64,000 nt of DNA, taken from NCBI GenBank assembly GCA_003342895.1, contig PTFA01000028.1, positions 6,264,029-6,328,028 on the forward strand, read 5' to 3'. Position numbers and translations under genes: made by a program. Shown in pieces: positions 27,419 through 41,149 of this stretch (the stretch's first letter is position 1; every line of letters starts with the position of its first letter). Below the pieces are notes generated by a model. That model was given only the letters and a program-made list of their open reading frames with translations. It ran no database searches and had not been told where the DNA came from. Source of the DNA: Casuarius casuarius. Taxonomy: Eukaryota; Chordata; Aves; Casuariiformes; Casuariidae.

Positions 27419-30321
27419 CTAAAGGGAAAGAGCAACATATTTTTCAGATACTAGAAACTGGAAAAATATATAGGCTCATGATATTAGCACTTTATACCAA
27501 GCCAAATCTGCTGACCTATATCTGGTTTACAGGGAACAACTCTTAAGAAATACTCTAAGACACATATTTGAGATCAAGACTATACAGTGCTCAACACAAT
27601 GAACAGGCTCTCTTGGTATCTGATGGACCAAATGGCTTCCGGAGCCACACGTGGCCTCCAGTCATATGCTTTGCAGGGCTGAACTAAGACTCATAATAAT
27701 GGTAGTGACTTGCTGTATGTTGACAATGTTATGGAACATCAGAATATTTTTAACAAGTCTGTGTTTTACCTGTAAATATTTTGTGTAAGAAGTATTAATC
27801 AAGGGTTTGGTCAAATGCAGCTTTTCTACTAGTAGCTACTTCTCTTATGACTAGAAGCTACACTAACCACTTGAGGCCCCAAATCTGAAAATATTTATGT
27901 CAGTAAGTGGAAACAAATATGCACTTGCAGAATTGGGTGTTTGGTGTTTTATGCAGCAGTTATGATTTCTCTTGTAAAGCCTTGTGTCCTTCCAGGATAG
28001 TTACGACTTGAGCTAAGGTTTAAGAGTGTCACATACAGGACTAGCTGAATATCATCAGCAGCAATAAAAATAGGCAAATTCAGAAATGCTTGCTTAGTGT
28101 AAGTAAGATTGTGTTTCGTCTTAAACATGAAACTGGTCCAGAAAAGACCCAAATGATTTACAGAAAGATCCATGTTTGGTACAAGAATTTAGAGTTATTA
28201 ATGCTGGCTGACTTTTTAGGCTAGTCAAGCCCCTGTAAAATAACTCTTGAACCTATTTGGCCATTTTGAACCAAACTCAACAGAGGACTCAGATATATGG
28301 TGTATCTACAAGTACTGTGAAAAAAGGCAACCAAGTGAGGCACTTAGTGCTGCTGCTGCTCCTCCTTCCTGTTTTCCCCAACGGAAAGCTTGCAGTATGA
28401 ACTCAATCCTTATTAGACACCAAAGAATCCACATAGGAACATGGGCATTATGAATGGCTCAGAAATTAAAAAACTGCAGCATGGGTATGAATGCCGCAAG
28501 AGTAATTAGGCATCAGAGAATCCAACCACAAATTTACAGGAAATAGTTTTCATTAGTTCTCTGGCTCACAGAATGTTTTTTATTTCATAAACTGAGTTAA
28601 ATTCTGGTTCTCTTGGTGTCAAACCATTCTCTGAAGTATATCACAAATTATTATAATCAATGCTTTAGTAAGAATAAACTTCTGGTACTCCACAACTCCT
28701 TGGGTGTAACATCATAAACAGATCTGAACTCTCGTGTCTGCTGAGCTAGCCAGATGCAAGTCAGCTTTGACTTTGGAGCCAGACAGCACTGTGTTGAAGC
28801 TAATAGGCAGTTATCCAATTAATATGCAGAACATTTTGACCATAAGCACAACAGCACACTAATGCAGCTCAACTTTGAGAACAAAACTGACTTGCACTCT
28901 GCTAACTCAGAGAGTAGGCNGAGGAGATATCCATCTGTCTGCAGACCCACTATACTGGCTTTGTCCTGGAAGACTCGGATCCTATCTCAAAAAGAAGAGA
29001 GAAAGATACTGTGTTACTAAAGGGTAAAGTCCTATTTTCATTTTCTCAAATGTAATTGCCTTTTAAATAAGAATACACGTAAACCACAAATTCTTGATCT
29101 CAGGAGATAGATGAACCTTTCATAAAAGTGCACTTCAGTTTAGACACTTAACAAGGGATTCAGATAAGTTAAGAGATACATTCATATTGGTGCCTTCGAA
29201 AATCTAGATTTATCTGTACTGAAAAATACAATTACAATACTAAAAATAATGCTTTGTCTGCTAGCACCACATGTATATCTCCTCTCCCTGCTTGTACACA
29301 TACACTTCTTCCCTCCCACCAAAATCATAGAGGACCGGATGCTCTTTTGATTTGAAGGAACAGTCAGCTCAAAATATCATTTCTAGTTCATTTTGTTAAC
29401 ACTTGCAGTTACTAAAAATGAAGAGTGCTGAATTCACGGTTTGCGTTTGCTTGCTTTGCCCCTTTGGCAAGACTGCATGTAACCAGTTTCATCTCCTAGC
29501 CCTTGTATTTTCGTGCTCTTTCATGCAACCGGAAGCTCGCACCCGCACCCCAAGTCGGCTTGCAAAGGTGTGGTCAAGCACTCTCACTGCAACAGCAAAG
29601 TTCCCGATCTCTCACAGTGCAGCTGAGTGCTCTCATGCCACTCTACTCCAGCATGAAGGAGGAAAAAAAAGTGTACTAAAAGAAAATAGAAGTACATATC
29701 AGAAAAGTTGAACAGGTATGTGGTGGTAGTAGTGTAGCTGCATTTTACTGTGCAAAACCTGAGAACTCTGCCTACTGCAGCAACATCACTTCAATTCTTT
29801 TTCTTTCCCTTCCTCCACCATCCTTGTGCCAGAGAGGGAGTATTCAGTTATTGCCTCTCCAGTCACTGGACCAAAGGAAGCAGAAAGGCTGCACAAACAA
29901 ATGCATGCACAGAACTGCATGTCTGTACATACACAAACTGTCCATTCATTTACAAAATACTAACCTGCGGCCTTACAGCAATAGTGTATCTTTATCTTGC
30001 TTCTCAACAAAACAACTTTTTTTTGTACAGCTAGATTTTTAGTCCTTGAACAAGTAAATGACAAAAAGAAAAAAAAGATTAAAATAATTATTCCTGGAAA
30101 AAGAACCAGGCAATGGAGCCATGAGAAAAATACAGAACCTGTACTAGTGAAAAATACCTTTCATATTAACTTTAGAAGTTACAAAGATTTTCCCTTAAAT
30201 TGCGCTTTTATACTGTATCATTGAGAACCAGATCATATATAAGCTGAGAAGGGGAACAGAGAAAAGATGATCAATCTGACCACAAAATCTACCTACTGCT
30301 TTAAGGAAGAGCTATACCTAC
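27419..30321 (-). other. Intron within the BH domain coding region
   Basis: 2.9 kb, GTAGGT...CTTTAG, phase 1. Contains the possible zinc-finger relic at about 28.25-28.55 kb; one ambiguous base near 28920. Confidence 0.9.
28247..28556 (+). pseudogene. Possible C2H2 zinc-finger relic
   Basis: The plus strand reads ...YKYCEK... and then ILIRHQRIHIGTW in one frame (28247-28453). About 85 bp on come YECRKS (one frame) and VIRHQRIQPQIYR (shifted frame). HQRIH plus a G-containing linker followed by YEC.K is the usual layout of tandem C2H2 fingers (..LIRHQRIHTG..Y.C). Stops and a frameshift mean it is not a gene. The match is short, so this remains tentative. Confidence 0.35.
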
Positions 30322-30396
30322 CACATTCAAGAATTTGTCTTAATTCTGCTGAGTTGCTTGAGCCTTGTGTTCCATACAAAGTCGAACACTCCAGAC
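30322..30396 (-). CDS. PIK3R1: PIK3R1 p85alpha coding exon 3 (BH domain, residue 151 region)
   Basis: 75 nt, residues 143-167, from GLECSTLYGTQ to ELRQILEC. Acceptor TTTTGAAG, donor TGTG|GTAGGT. The human protein has Arg151 in the STLYRTQ segment, the position corresponding to a RhoGAP arginine finger. Here the codon is GGA (Gly). The flanking residues match, so the alignment at this position is secure. Confidence 0.96.
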
Positions 30397-32138
30397 CTTC
30401 AAAACAAAATTGATGGGATACATTAATATTCCTGTGACTGCTGCCGTGAAACAACATACTTCTGTTTTCTTCAAAAACAGTATAAATTAGCAACATTCTC
30501 CCACCACCGTTCTCCTACAATGTATTAAACTACTGAATGTGATTGCTTTTTAGGGCAGTAATATATCTCTTTGTACATGCTAACTGCTGGGTCTGCAGAA
30601 ACTGCTGGCCAAGAAGGATCACAGATCCCGGTAGACCCGCGTGTTCTTTACAACTCTCCATGGGCTGACTTTAGAAGGCCAGAACTAGGAAACAGATACA
30701 CATATCCCAGGAAGAAAACAGCTNGCAAGAGTAATATGGGAGCACCCAGATCCTTCTGTACACTCTATATGCTAGGTGGAAACACCAGGTCTTTTAAGTG
30801 GATTTCACAGTGTCAGTCTCTCACAATTGTCTTCAAACAGGATAAGAAAAGGCGATGGAGAAATGTAGAAAAGGCAGATGTTTCACCTCTCCTGCATAAG
30901 AGGTGAGAAGCCTGAGTCACACCACCACAGGAATGGGAGAGGGACATGACAAAAGCTCGGACGCATCCTACTTAGCTTGAGGACTTAACCGAGCACTGTA
31001 AGTCACAAGCATGCCTCGCCTTTGGCACCCTACCTAGTCAACAGAGACGGACAGCCCTCCTACAGCACAGTTAACTCTTAGGTTGCCCTTGACTATCTAT
31101 AAAGCCCCAAACCTCACAGTGCATGCAGGGTGTGTGTCACATCATTGTGTCTGTATATGTAACATAATATGTCTGAGAATCCACCTGAATAATAGACATC
31201 AATACAATTTTTTCATGTCCTATGTGAAAGGCATTGCTTACAACTTCCCTGCTGTAGAGAAAACAAACAAGAGACATGGAAAGAGAGCAGAGCCAGGGAT
31301 ACAGAACATCGATGATTTAACAGTATCAGTGGGCTTTCCTGGAAGCCGTGGTTGCTTATGCAAGCTATCACTAAACACTAGTCCCTCTCATTGACATTAG
31401 CAAGCTCCTACACAGCAGTATGTGAGGTCTTGTGTCCCAAGGACAGCAGTCTGAATCAGATCAGATTTCCCTCTCACTCCTAGGCTGTAAGCCTGCTGAA
31501 TGAGCAGGACCCTGTGGGCAGCTCCTTACCGTACGAGGACTGCCTGTCGGAGAAGTCAAGATAGGAGATAAAGGGCAAAAGGGACTGGGCACAGTAGAAG
31601 AAAGGGGAGAGCCTCAAAAGGATGGAGAGGCATGACCAAGGGAAAGCAGGAGAGTCAAAAACTATGCAACTAACAGTGGCTGGCTCAGCAGACAACAGCA
31701 ATAAAGAACTTGCTCCTGAAGTATAAAAACAGTCCTTGTAACCTTTCCATACTTAAGTTTTTTTTCTGCTTGGGGCAACGCATTACTTGTTTAGCCTTGT
31801 ATCCATTTCAATGTTATGATGCTGTTTTCATGAGCAACTTGAGGTGTTCATCTATTGGAAAAAAAAAAGCAAAACCAACCCCTCTCCATCATTTTCAGTA
31901 ATACTTATATTAGTTAAGTTACTAAATGTCATTTGGGGTAAGCTTTGTTATTGCTCCTATAATACAAGTAGCCTCTGTTGAGCAGAAACCAACACAATAA
32001 CCCTTAAATTATTTTCATATCAGTTGAGTAATGTGATGCATTGGCAGCTGGAGGAAGGGGAGATACCAGCTCTAAATCTGATTGCTGTCTTGGCTAACAC
32101 AAGCAACAAAAACCTTGCTAGCCCATTCTTCAGCCTAC
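30397..32138 (-). other. Intron within the BH domain coding region
   Basis: 1.74 kb, GTAGGC...TTGAAG, phase 1. Nothing else recognised; one ambiguous base near 30724. Confidence 0.9.
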
Positions 32139-32231
32139 CTTTCTTTTCAATTGTCTCCACTATCTTGATAAGGATTGGAGGAGCAACATCAGGAGGTGAA
32201 AACTGCTCCGTAAGATCTGGAAGTGAAAAAG
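32139..32231 (-). CDS. PIK3R1: PIK3R1 p85alpha coding exon 2 (start of BH domain)
   Basis: 93 nt, residues 112-142, beginning [11 protein letters not shown] and ending IVETIEKK. It follows a CTTTTACAG acceptor and ends AAAG|GTAGGC; both flanking introns are phase 1. It opens the BH (breakpoint-cluster-region homology, RhoGAP-like) domain, which is present only in p85alpha. It is separated from the first coding exon by a 29-kb intron. Confidence 0.96.
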
Positions 32232-33240
32232 CTGTAAAAGAAAAATAAGAAAAATAAGTCAAGCTACAGTTGAAAGTGATTTCCGTTTATGAAAGCCATG
32301 ACACATAATGCAACCAGTTAATTTTTAAGCACTGAACAAATTCATTTTATCAGCTGTAAAAGACAGTGCAAACATCCCACTTGTCAAGCCTAAATGAGAA
32401 CACTGTACAACTAATCAAAAGCTGAATAAAAATGATGACAATAGCATTTTTATGGCATCTTCTTTTAGAGATCAAATTCACTCCTAGAATCACCCTTAAT
32501 ATTACCAGAGGAAAAAAAATACAATAAAAGTTTGCAATCTATAGAAAAAAACAGAAATAAAATGCAAGGAAGAGAAAAATAGTTTTTTGGTCCTGAAACA
32601 TTTACATCCAGCATGCACCAGACGAGGGAGCTAAACACATCACCATCTGGGAGCTGCTGATTCCCTGGTAAAACAAATTTACAAAGGCCTGAAAGAGCAG
32701 TTGAAATAAGTATTATTACTCATACAAAAGCTCAGTGATAATTTCAGTTTGTTTTCATTTTTCAATCTTAATAGTATTAACAATATAGTTTTCTTGAAGA
32801 AAGAAATTTGTTTTGTACAATGATTGGTGAAGAATAAATAGTGGGATGATCTGAAAGAAGCATCCTGCAGCTTCAGATAAACCTGCATACTGATTTTGTA
32901 CAGTCAGTTTTCACACGATGCAGTTTCTTCACTGAAAGAACATACTGTATAAAGGAATGTTCTGGCTCTGTGATATGAGGCATGATATATCTCTAAATGC
33001 ACTATTTTGGGCAAAATAATTATTTCAAAGTTTTAGATCAGTCCTATTCAATTCTCAGAAAGCAAGAGCATTTACATACAGATATTCTTATTAAACAGCT
33101 GCCAGAAACATCTGGCAAACTTTGATGGGTTATGATTGATAAACTTAGCTTAATCATTGAAATAGAAGTTGCCAGTTGCCTAGGGGATGGTGACCTTTGC
33201 CTGATTAAATGCATCATGCACAAATAGAGAGCATTCTTAA

Positions 33241-33302
33241 GCATACATGCATAAATGTGCATGCATGCGTGTGTATACAAACGTACATGCATATGCACAC
33301 AC
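33241..33302 (+). repeat. ATGC/TG-rich alternating repeat
   Basis: Imperfect (ATGC)n and (CATA)n units such as GTGCATGCATGCGTGTGTAT, alternating purine-pyrimidine. Confidence 0.65.
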
Positions 33303-33889
33303 TGTATTTCTAGAAGACTGAAACCAAACAAGATCATGAGCATAACTAACTAGGAGGAAAAAGAGCAAAATATGAATAGACATAAAAGAGTTTTTAATGA
33401 AAAACTTTTAGATAGCCAGAAAATTAAACATATCGCAAGTGAGAAAAAAATTTTGGCTGACAATTCACCCTATTTTGAAGGCAGCAATTAGGTATCTTTT
33501 TAAAAATGCAAACAACTTAAAAATGGGAAAGATAGCAAGGAAAGTACAAAATAAGTTGGGAAGTGCAGAAAACTGAGGAGAGAAGTTAAAGATAATAAAT
33601 AATGATTATGAACTAATAATGGAAGTGGAACATACTGGACATTGCGACATGTGCCTTGCAAAAAGAAGCAGAATGATGGTATGATAATGATGAAATACTT
33701 TCCAGTCCATTCATAACTAAGAAGGACATTAAAAAAACATCTGTTAGTCATAAAAGTTTAACTTAGGAGGCCCAGAAAATGAGTATTCAGGAGTCCCCAA
33801 AGAGTTGCCTACGGAGATTTCTGGCCTACTGCTGTTACTTTTTAATGAATCANGGAAAATCAGAGCAATTCCAGGGGATCAAAAGAGGT

Positions 33890-34215
33890 TTAATGCTCTA
33901 TCCGCACTCTGAAAGGACAAGTAAGATGACCCTGATGACTACATGCTAGTTATAATATTAGTCCTGGACAAAATAATGGAAAACCTCACACTAGACTCGT
34001 ATGATAAAGCAGTAAAAGACAGCACTGTTACTAGGGTTTGTCTGCATAGGTTCAGAGAGGATAGGTTCTGTTAAAAACCACACTACTTCCTTCCTTGATG
34101 GGATCATAGTTAGTTGAAAAATGCAAATGAGTAATCATAATAAACTCTGAAGTTTTGACAGATATTTGACTCAGTATAACATTTTGATTGAAACTTAAAT
34201 ACACGCTTAAAAGCA
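33890..34215 (+). repeat. CR1-type LINE ORF2 remnant
   Basis: The segments CCTGATGACTACATGC, GTCCTGGACAAAATAATGGA and ATTTGACTCAGTATAACATTTTG follow the order of a reverse-transcriptase region of sauropsid CR1 elements (P.DYR..., AFD.V.HDIL). The frame is broken by stops and indels. Recognised from general familiarity with the family, not by alignment. Confidence 0.5.
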
Positions 34216-37200
34216 CATGTTAAATAGATGAAGAGCTAGCCAACCAGCCAAACTCTGAATATAGTTATTAATGCAGAACAAACTACCTATGGAAGGAACA
34301 GATTTTTTTTAATCTCTTCATACCCATTTCTGCTTTACCAAAAACAAGTTGGGCTCGAATGCAAGACTCTGTAGTCCAGCCCCTGCTGAGACATGCTGAA
34401 ACAGAGACTATTTGATCTGTAATATTCAGCTCAAATAGTTCCTTTTGACCCCAGACTACAAATCTCTCTTATGATAATGCCAAATCCATTGAAAGAATCA
34501 AATCAGAGGATCAAATCAGAGTCATAACAAAGGGTATGTTATGAAAACACTCATATTATGATACTAATAGACTCACAGAAAGATAAAGGCATAAAATGTA
34601 TCCCTTACAAGGTAGCAAAGGAACAGTAGGTTTTAAGAACAGAGTTTACATATTTTAATTCTGAAAATAACTTTCTGCTCCTTAGGTAGCTAGTTATATG
34701 AAGTGCCCTTCTCCCCTTAAGTAGCAGTGATAAAATTGCATCATNTCTGAACAAAAACGCTCATCTCAGTTGCAGAGAGAGGCAGCCTGCAACTAAGAGT
34801 CTAAACTGACACTGAGGAAAGAAGAGAGAGAAGGAGAAATAGATAGAGGAGGGAAGTCAACAGACCATGTGGATGTAGAGCAAACCTCAGATTGGTTAAA
34901 ATGAAAGATTTCCTACACTTCTCTCCTACCCTAAAATATGTAACTGGAGAAATATTAAAATTCTGGGCATTCACAGGAGTTCTGACTTCTTTCCTTCCTC
35001 CCTATATCCAATTCCTCTTCTCCAAACAGGCAATTTCCATCTACCAGAGAAACTAGTGAACTTTTAGATATGAACAGAGCCTTTGAAAAAATGACAATCC
35101 ATTTTGTAAATACGTAAACCATAAAATACTTATGAATTTGACTAAAACCTCAGGATACTCACCTGCCTTTTAATAATAAGCATACTAGTGAGTAGCAGTT
35201 CTATAGCCAAACAATACATAGACATACACTCCGTGGCAATAACAAAATCTACACTTACCTTCCACACAGTGATCAAAGAACAGTACAACTAAGAAATCTA
35301 ATTACAGTGCTCAACAATATTGAAGAAAAAATGCTCACTTTAAAAGCATTTAGGAGATGCCATTAACAAATTAAAATTACTTAACCTCCCACCTATTTTA
35401 GGATTGCCTATTCATTACTGTCATTTCCTATTTAAAATATCCATAGTATCATAGTGCCATTTGTACTTTAAACTTTCCACCTTTTGCACAAAATAGAAAA
35501 TGATGGTCATTTAAAGTTAAGTCCTCAGGAAACACACATCTGCCAGAAGAAAGACTTAAGAGCACTCGTAGAACTGAAGCCAGTTTATAACATTTACACA
35601 GAAGTCAGTGAAATTTGGGCACAGTGCCCTTCATTTTCAAAATGCTGACAAGAAATGGCAGAGGCTAACTTGAAGAAAACTACAGCTAAGTTTGGAAAAA
35701 ACCCCAATTTGACTTCTGGAGCCAGAATACAAGATATCCTTAGAGAAAGTCCTGATTCTAGATTAGATGTTCTGAAGGAAAACACAGCATGCATATTAAG
35801 AGATTTACAGAAGGAAAAGAAAACCTTTCGTATATGTCACCTTTAGTAAAAGGAAAGAGAATAAAATCCCACATGCAACCTGTATTTAGTACCTGATTTC
35901 AAAAGTATCTTTTGCTTTGAAGCATGCTGTAGCACAGCACAGAGGTTTGGAGAACCAAATCCACCCTTAAGAATCTGAGCAACTTTGGAGATCCCTTTGC
36001 TACAATCCAGTATCAGTTTTTCGCTTAAAGTAATCATTTCCCCCCCGCCCAAAGAAATCCTGCAATTTTTTGGAAATACCACCGTCTCCAAAAGATTATG
36101 GGTCTGAAAAGCTGTCATACAGTTTCCATGTCTTCTTTCTAGTCACAAGTCTGGGAATAGGTCTCCAGATAGTAAGGAAGCTTCTGATGACACATTGTAA
36201 AAGCTGCATTTTCCACTAGCTCTATTTTTACCTTGCCACAGTGAGAACCAATGAGACGAACCAGAAGTCAAGGTTCCTCCAATCTGCGAGCTCTCCACTC
36301 TCCCTCATACAGACAGGCCTGAACAGCACTAAGGCGACAGCAATGTGTGGGAGATGAGAGCATACCTTACGTTTAAGGGTTGCCAACACAGCTACGAAGT
36401 GCAAGATGAAACCAGCACACAGCTGCACCTTTTGGAAGGCTTCTCAGTAAAAAGAGATATTTTGGAGTTAGTACCTGGCAACGACAAGTGGAAATTTAAA
36501 GCTGGAATTTGGCTTCCAAAGTTTCTGAGCCAAATCTTTCATTACTGCTGGAAGAAGAATAAAAATGAATATATAAAAAAAAGGATATAATTTAAAATGT
36601 AACAACACACACCATGGAAAAGAGTTCAATTTCTAAATATTTTTACAGTAACTATATACTAACATTACTTGAATTTAGCTCTGAATCAAGATCTCCATGC
36701 ATGTTCTTCACCTTTTTCAAAAAATGGGCATTTAAGGTTATGCATACATACTGCAATCGATGGCAATGCAGCTGTGCATAAAAGTCTAGTATTTGAGAGG
36801 GCAGGTCTTACGATGTTCATAATTGGCTTATGTGCATGCAGATATGCTCTTTATGTATGTAACTGTATCCACTAACATAGTGACTTATGCCTTCATAGAT
36901 TTGCACCTATCCTTGTATGAAAGTCATACAACATGTTCAAACATGAATGGTTTGACCAACATTGAAATTAACTGTGTAACAAACATTAACATATTAATTA
37001 ACACAGAAGAACAAGGCAACAGTAACTGTCATTGTCAGGCAAGCTGTGATAATGCCTCCAACAAGTTCCGCTAACAAAACTGTGAAGCAACAAGCCTATG
37101 GTACTTTTGCGGTGGCATCATCAGTAGCATAACGAAAGACAAGGTGTGCACAATGGTCGATGGATTCTCCATAGAATTCAACCCCTATGCTTACTATTGA

Positions 37201-40200
37201 AAATCCTCGGAAACAGAGGACCTTTCCTTCTTGCTTCAAATGCTGTTATAATAAGAAGTTACACATTGTACTGGGTAGAGTAAAAAATTCAAACAATGTT
37301 TCACTATTATCATCCATCTTCCCTGAAGTAGATACTGAATTTAAATGAGAATTCATAATGGCTGAATTTAATCACTTGTCAGCATATAATGTCAAGTTCA
37401 AGTGGAGATACACATTGGAAATAAGGGTAGTTTTGCATTCCTGCACAGCCTTTCAGGCAGTGGTTGGAGTCAAGGCAATCAGTGTACTCATAGTGGCTTA
37501 CTGCTAGGAATCCCCAAAACAGAGAGACAGCAGTATTGAAGAAGACTACATTGAGAACGCATCAAAAGCTGTGTCTGTGCAAACAAGAGTTCAGATTCCT
37601 TAACATGGGAGATCACCAGGAGGTTCCTCTGCAAGCATGAAAGAGGAGGCTCAATGCTTATCAGAGATTGTCAGGTGGTGACTGCTCCAGATGTACAGCC
37701 CAAACCTTCACTGCCCCCTCACACTTGGTTTTGTCAGCTGGGGAGGAAGGGCCTAGCCCATAATAAAAGAATGAAAAGACCCTTACTGACACAAAGTTTG
37801 TAACTTCTACTGAGAGGGCATTTCACAGTCCATTATATGTTTCTTTATATTCTTAGGAAGGAACAATTTTCTGCAGAAACTTTCAGTAAAGTATTATAAA
37901 ACAGAAAAAAAACCCCAGCCCTAAACAAACAGCTCAAATCATCTCGCTATTTGTTAAAAAACAGCTGGTATTGTTGCTAGTAGTGAACTGTAGCCTCCCT
38001 TAGTTCTTAGAGACTAAATACAAACTTCAGATTTTAGCAGGGTTCAAGACAAAGCTTCCATAAAGATCTAAGCTTTGGGTTCAATGCCAGACTAAGACAG
38101 AAAAAAGATGGATCTGGTATTACAAATAAATACCAGAGAGAAGTTCATTCTGAGATTTGAGGACCATAACTATGCCTTGGCTTTAGTAATTTTAGAGCAC
38201 TCCATGATATTTACCAAAACAATAAACAAATGAAGTATTTAGAACTGCCCAGCTGCTTTTAGTAATGTGTTTTAACTGGGCAAGGATGAAAGACAAGAAG
38301 GCGAGTGAAGATAAAGAAATTAATGTCACTGTGTGACACAGAACAATCAAGCACTGCAATAGCCAGTAAAATTATCCACAACTGTTGGAGGAGGAAAAAA
38401 ATTCTCCTTATGCCTTTCTTGACCAAGAATATTTGGTTTTGGCTATAGTTAAGTTCTCCTACAGGCAGAATCCATCACTAAACCAGCAGGAAGAAGAGCT
38501 GTTCAGGGTTCGACTACTTTCTCCAGTATTTGTTTCATTAGCAATATTGTAAAAGGTAACACTATTCGTGGAAAAATAAGAAAGGGAGGCTTAAGCTTCA
38601 GTGAATCTGACACATTAATTACGAACGGCTTAATGGGCCTGTCTACTATCACTTGTCTTTTATTTTTATCAGATGTTGTCAATCAGACAGACCGTAGACT
38701 CAGAATACCACAGAAGCCTTGGCAGCAATAGGAGACTAGATCAGGGAGAAATGAAGAGAGAAGAAGAATATCCTAGTGCTAGACAAAGAAATGGTCTGGC
38801 CCACCAAGGCTATCAGCCTTTGGGCTCACAAAAAGCCCACTTTTTATTTAGGCAGAAAAATGTCTGCGAGTCAAGATTTATTGGGATATGAATGATCCGA
38901 AAGCTACGAAAAGGAATGGAGAAATAACGTCTGCTGGTGACCTTACATGACTAGAGTACAATTGGGAGGCTTGATGGAAATACAGCTAATTCTAAATTCC
39001 CGTCAGAAAATTCTTCGATAATATGCAGCAAGCCCAGTTTATTTCTTCCATCGATCAGTAGGTTTTCATTATGAGCTGGAGGACAAAGTGACAACTTCAT
39101 TCAGATGTTCAGTTTTAATGGTGCACTGAGGATTTTAACCACAGCAGGAAATACAGCTCTGAACTGGAAAAATAATTTATCATATCAGACTGTCAGTCCT
39201 CTTTTTCCTTTGTCTGCAATGGAGAAACATCTGAATAAAGCACAACACCTTTCTTAGGGAATCTCAATGATACCAATTAACTCTCATGGATAAACAGTAC
39301 TCTATTAATGTGTTTCTGGACTTCAAATAGCTTTTTAAAGCATTCATATTTCTGCCGTGGTCCTACACCAGTAATACAGAATGATAAGAATTTTTCAAAG
39401 GGGCTTATTACAAAAGAACATGACTGCAGGAAGAGGGGAATCCTTATCAACATAACCTTCTGAACTTCAATCAATTCACAACATACTGGCCAAAATGCAA
39501 AGTGAGCATTTGTAGAATCCTGTGTGTGAGGTAGGTACTTACAACATAAGTTATAAGGTTGAAAAAAGCATCTTAAACTAATCTTTCGCAGAAAATCGAA
39601 AAAGTATAGGCAAATTGTTATAGTATACATATGTGATACCTTACAGAATAAGGTTATGCAGTCATTTTCCCCACAGGACAAATATATGTATGTTATGATC
39701 GGGCCATTTATAGTCCAACCCACAGAACCTATGAAGGTTGGAATAAAATCTGAATGTTACTTCATTTTATCTTAGCTACATATAATATGTGGAAAAAGAC
39801 ATAGTCACCTGTAAAAATTAACACTGTGAGAAAGGTCAAATACAAATGCCTAGATGCTTTCCAAGGTTATCTGCACGAATATGCAAGGAATGATCTGATT
39901 GATAAAATACCACGTGTACAGTGATTATGCGGGAAGTTGCGGGGTGGTGGTGTGAGAAAGAATCCCTCTCATCCCCACATATAACCTTGCACCAGCTGCA
40001 TTTAAGGGCTAAGGAGAGTTATAGGCAACTATGAATGAAGGGGAAACAACCCAAGGCAAATATAGATTAATATGAGAAAATAATCTATAAACAATAGATA
40101 GCAGAAAGCTCTGATTTGATATTGAAAGTTGAATTTTATAATGTATTGATTCTTCAAAAAGAAAGCTAGGTTTTCTTTACCTTTCTCTGACACAAAAATG

Positions 40201-41149
40201 AATGCTTGTCACAGACCTGCTGCATTAACCATCAAAAAAAATTATTCTAAAACAAAACAAAATGGAAGTTTGGAGAGAAAGAAAGGAAAAAAAAGAATGT
40301 GTCTGACTTGAGGAAAGTTTAGCTGCACAAATATGCAGCAAAATAAGACAGATTTATTTGGCATGAAACCACCAATCAACAGTAGCACTGTAGAATACTA
40401 TATTCCTTCATTACAGTTTGATACTTCTAATAGTGTCTGCTAATCACATTTCACACTTATTAATTTAATGTTTCATAAAGCCCTATTTCTATCCTCTGTG
40501 GAAGGGAAGTGATACAGCCCGTACTGGGGTGGAATTCTGTACATAATATTCTAACAGATTAAACCTCAGTAACTTTATGAATTATGAGCTGTCAGGCACT
40601 TTTCTCATCTGCCACAGAATATACTTCTTAGAAACAGGAGCTATAAATAAGACAACAGATGTTTTTTGTTGGCTTCAGTTGAAGCACAGATAATTTTTAA
40701 AAAGCAATCTGCAGTTAAAAAGCCTGTTGTAATGACAGTATTCTGCTTCCCTCTATAGGTGAGCTTCTGTAATACTCCTTTTTGAAACTATAACTGAATT
40801 TAGGATTTGAAATGGCTGCAACTATTTCCAATTAGTATTTCTTACAGAATGCATGCAATGAACATAATCAGAGAAAGAAGAAGCCCTGTTCTGGGGAAAA
40901 ACCGCAAGGCTTATGAAAAAAATATCAACCAAGTACAGTACATTCCTACATGCAGTACGCTGCATTCTAATGCCACACATAATGTTTAACTTAAACTGTT
41001 ACATGAAAAAAGGAAAAAAAATCAAGGAAGAGAAGGGAAAAACACTTGTTTATTCAACTGTTTTGTCAAAGAGCTGTGAGACAAGCCAAAATAGTACCAT
41101 AAGAAAAAGAAAAGAAGAAACTGAAAGCTGCCTTTCTGCTTCTAAGTAG

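Noticed and set aside
35655..35846. 63-codon frame starting MAEANLKKTT
   Set aside because: Looks protein-like at first, but nothing identifiable and no flanking exons or retrocopy marks.
38673..38891. Open frame with polar composition in the large intron
   Set aside because: No recognisable family and no second supporting segment; length is within chance expectation.
39277..39723. 148-codon minus-strand open frame
   Set aside because: AT-rich intron sequence, Phe/Cys/Ile-rich translation, no recognised domain or splice context.
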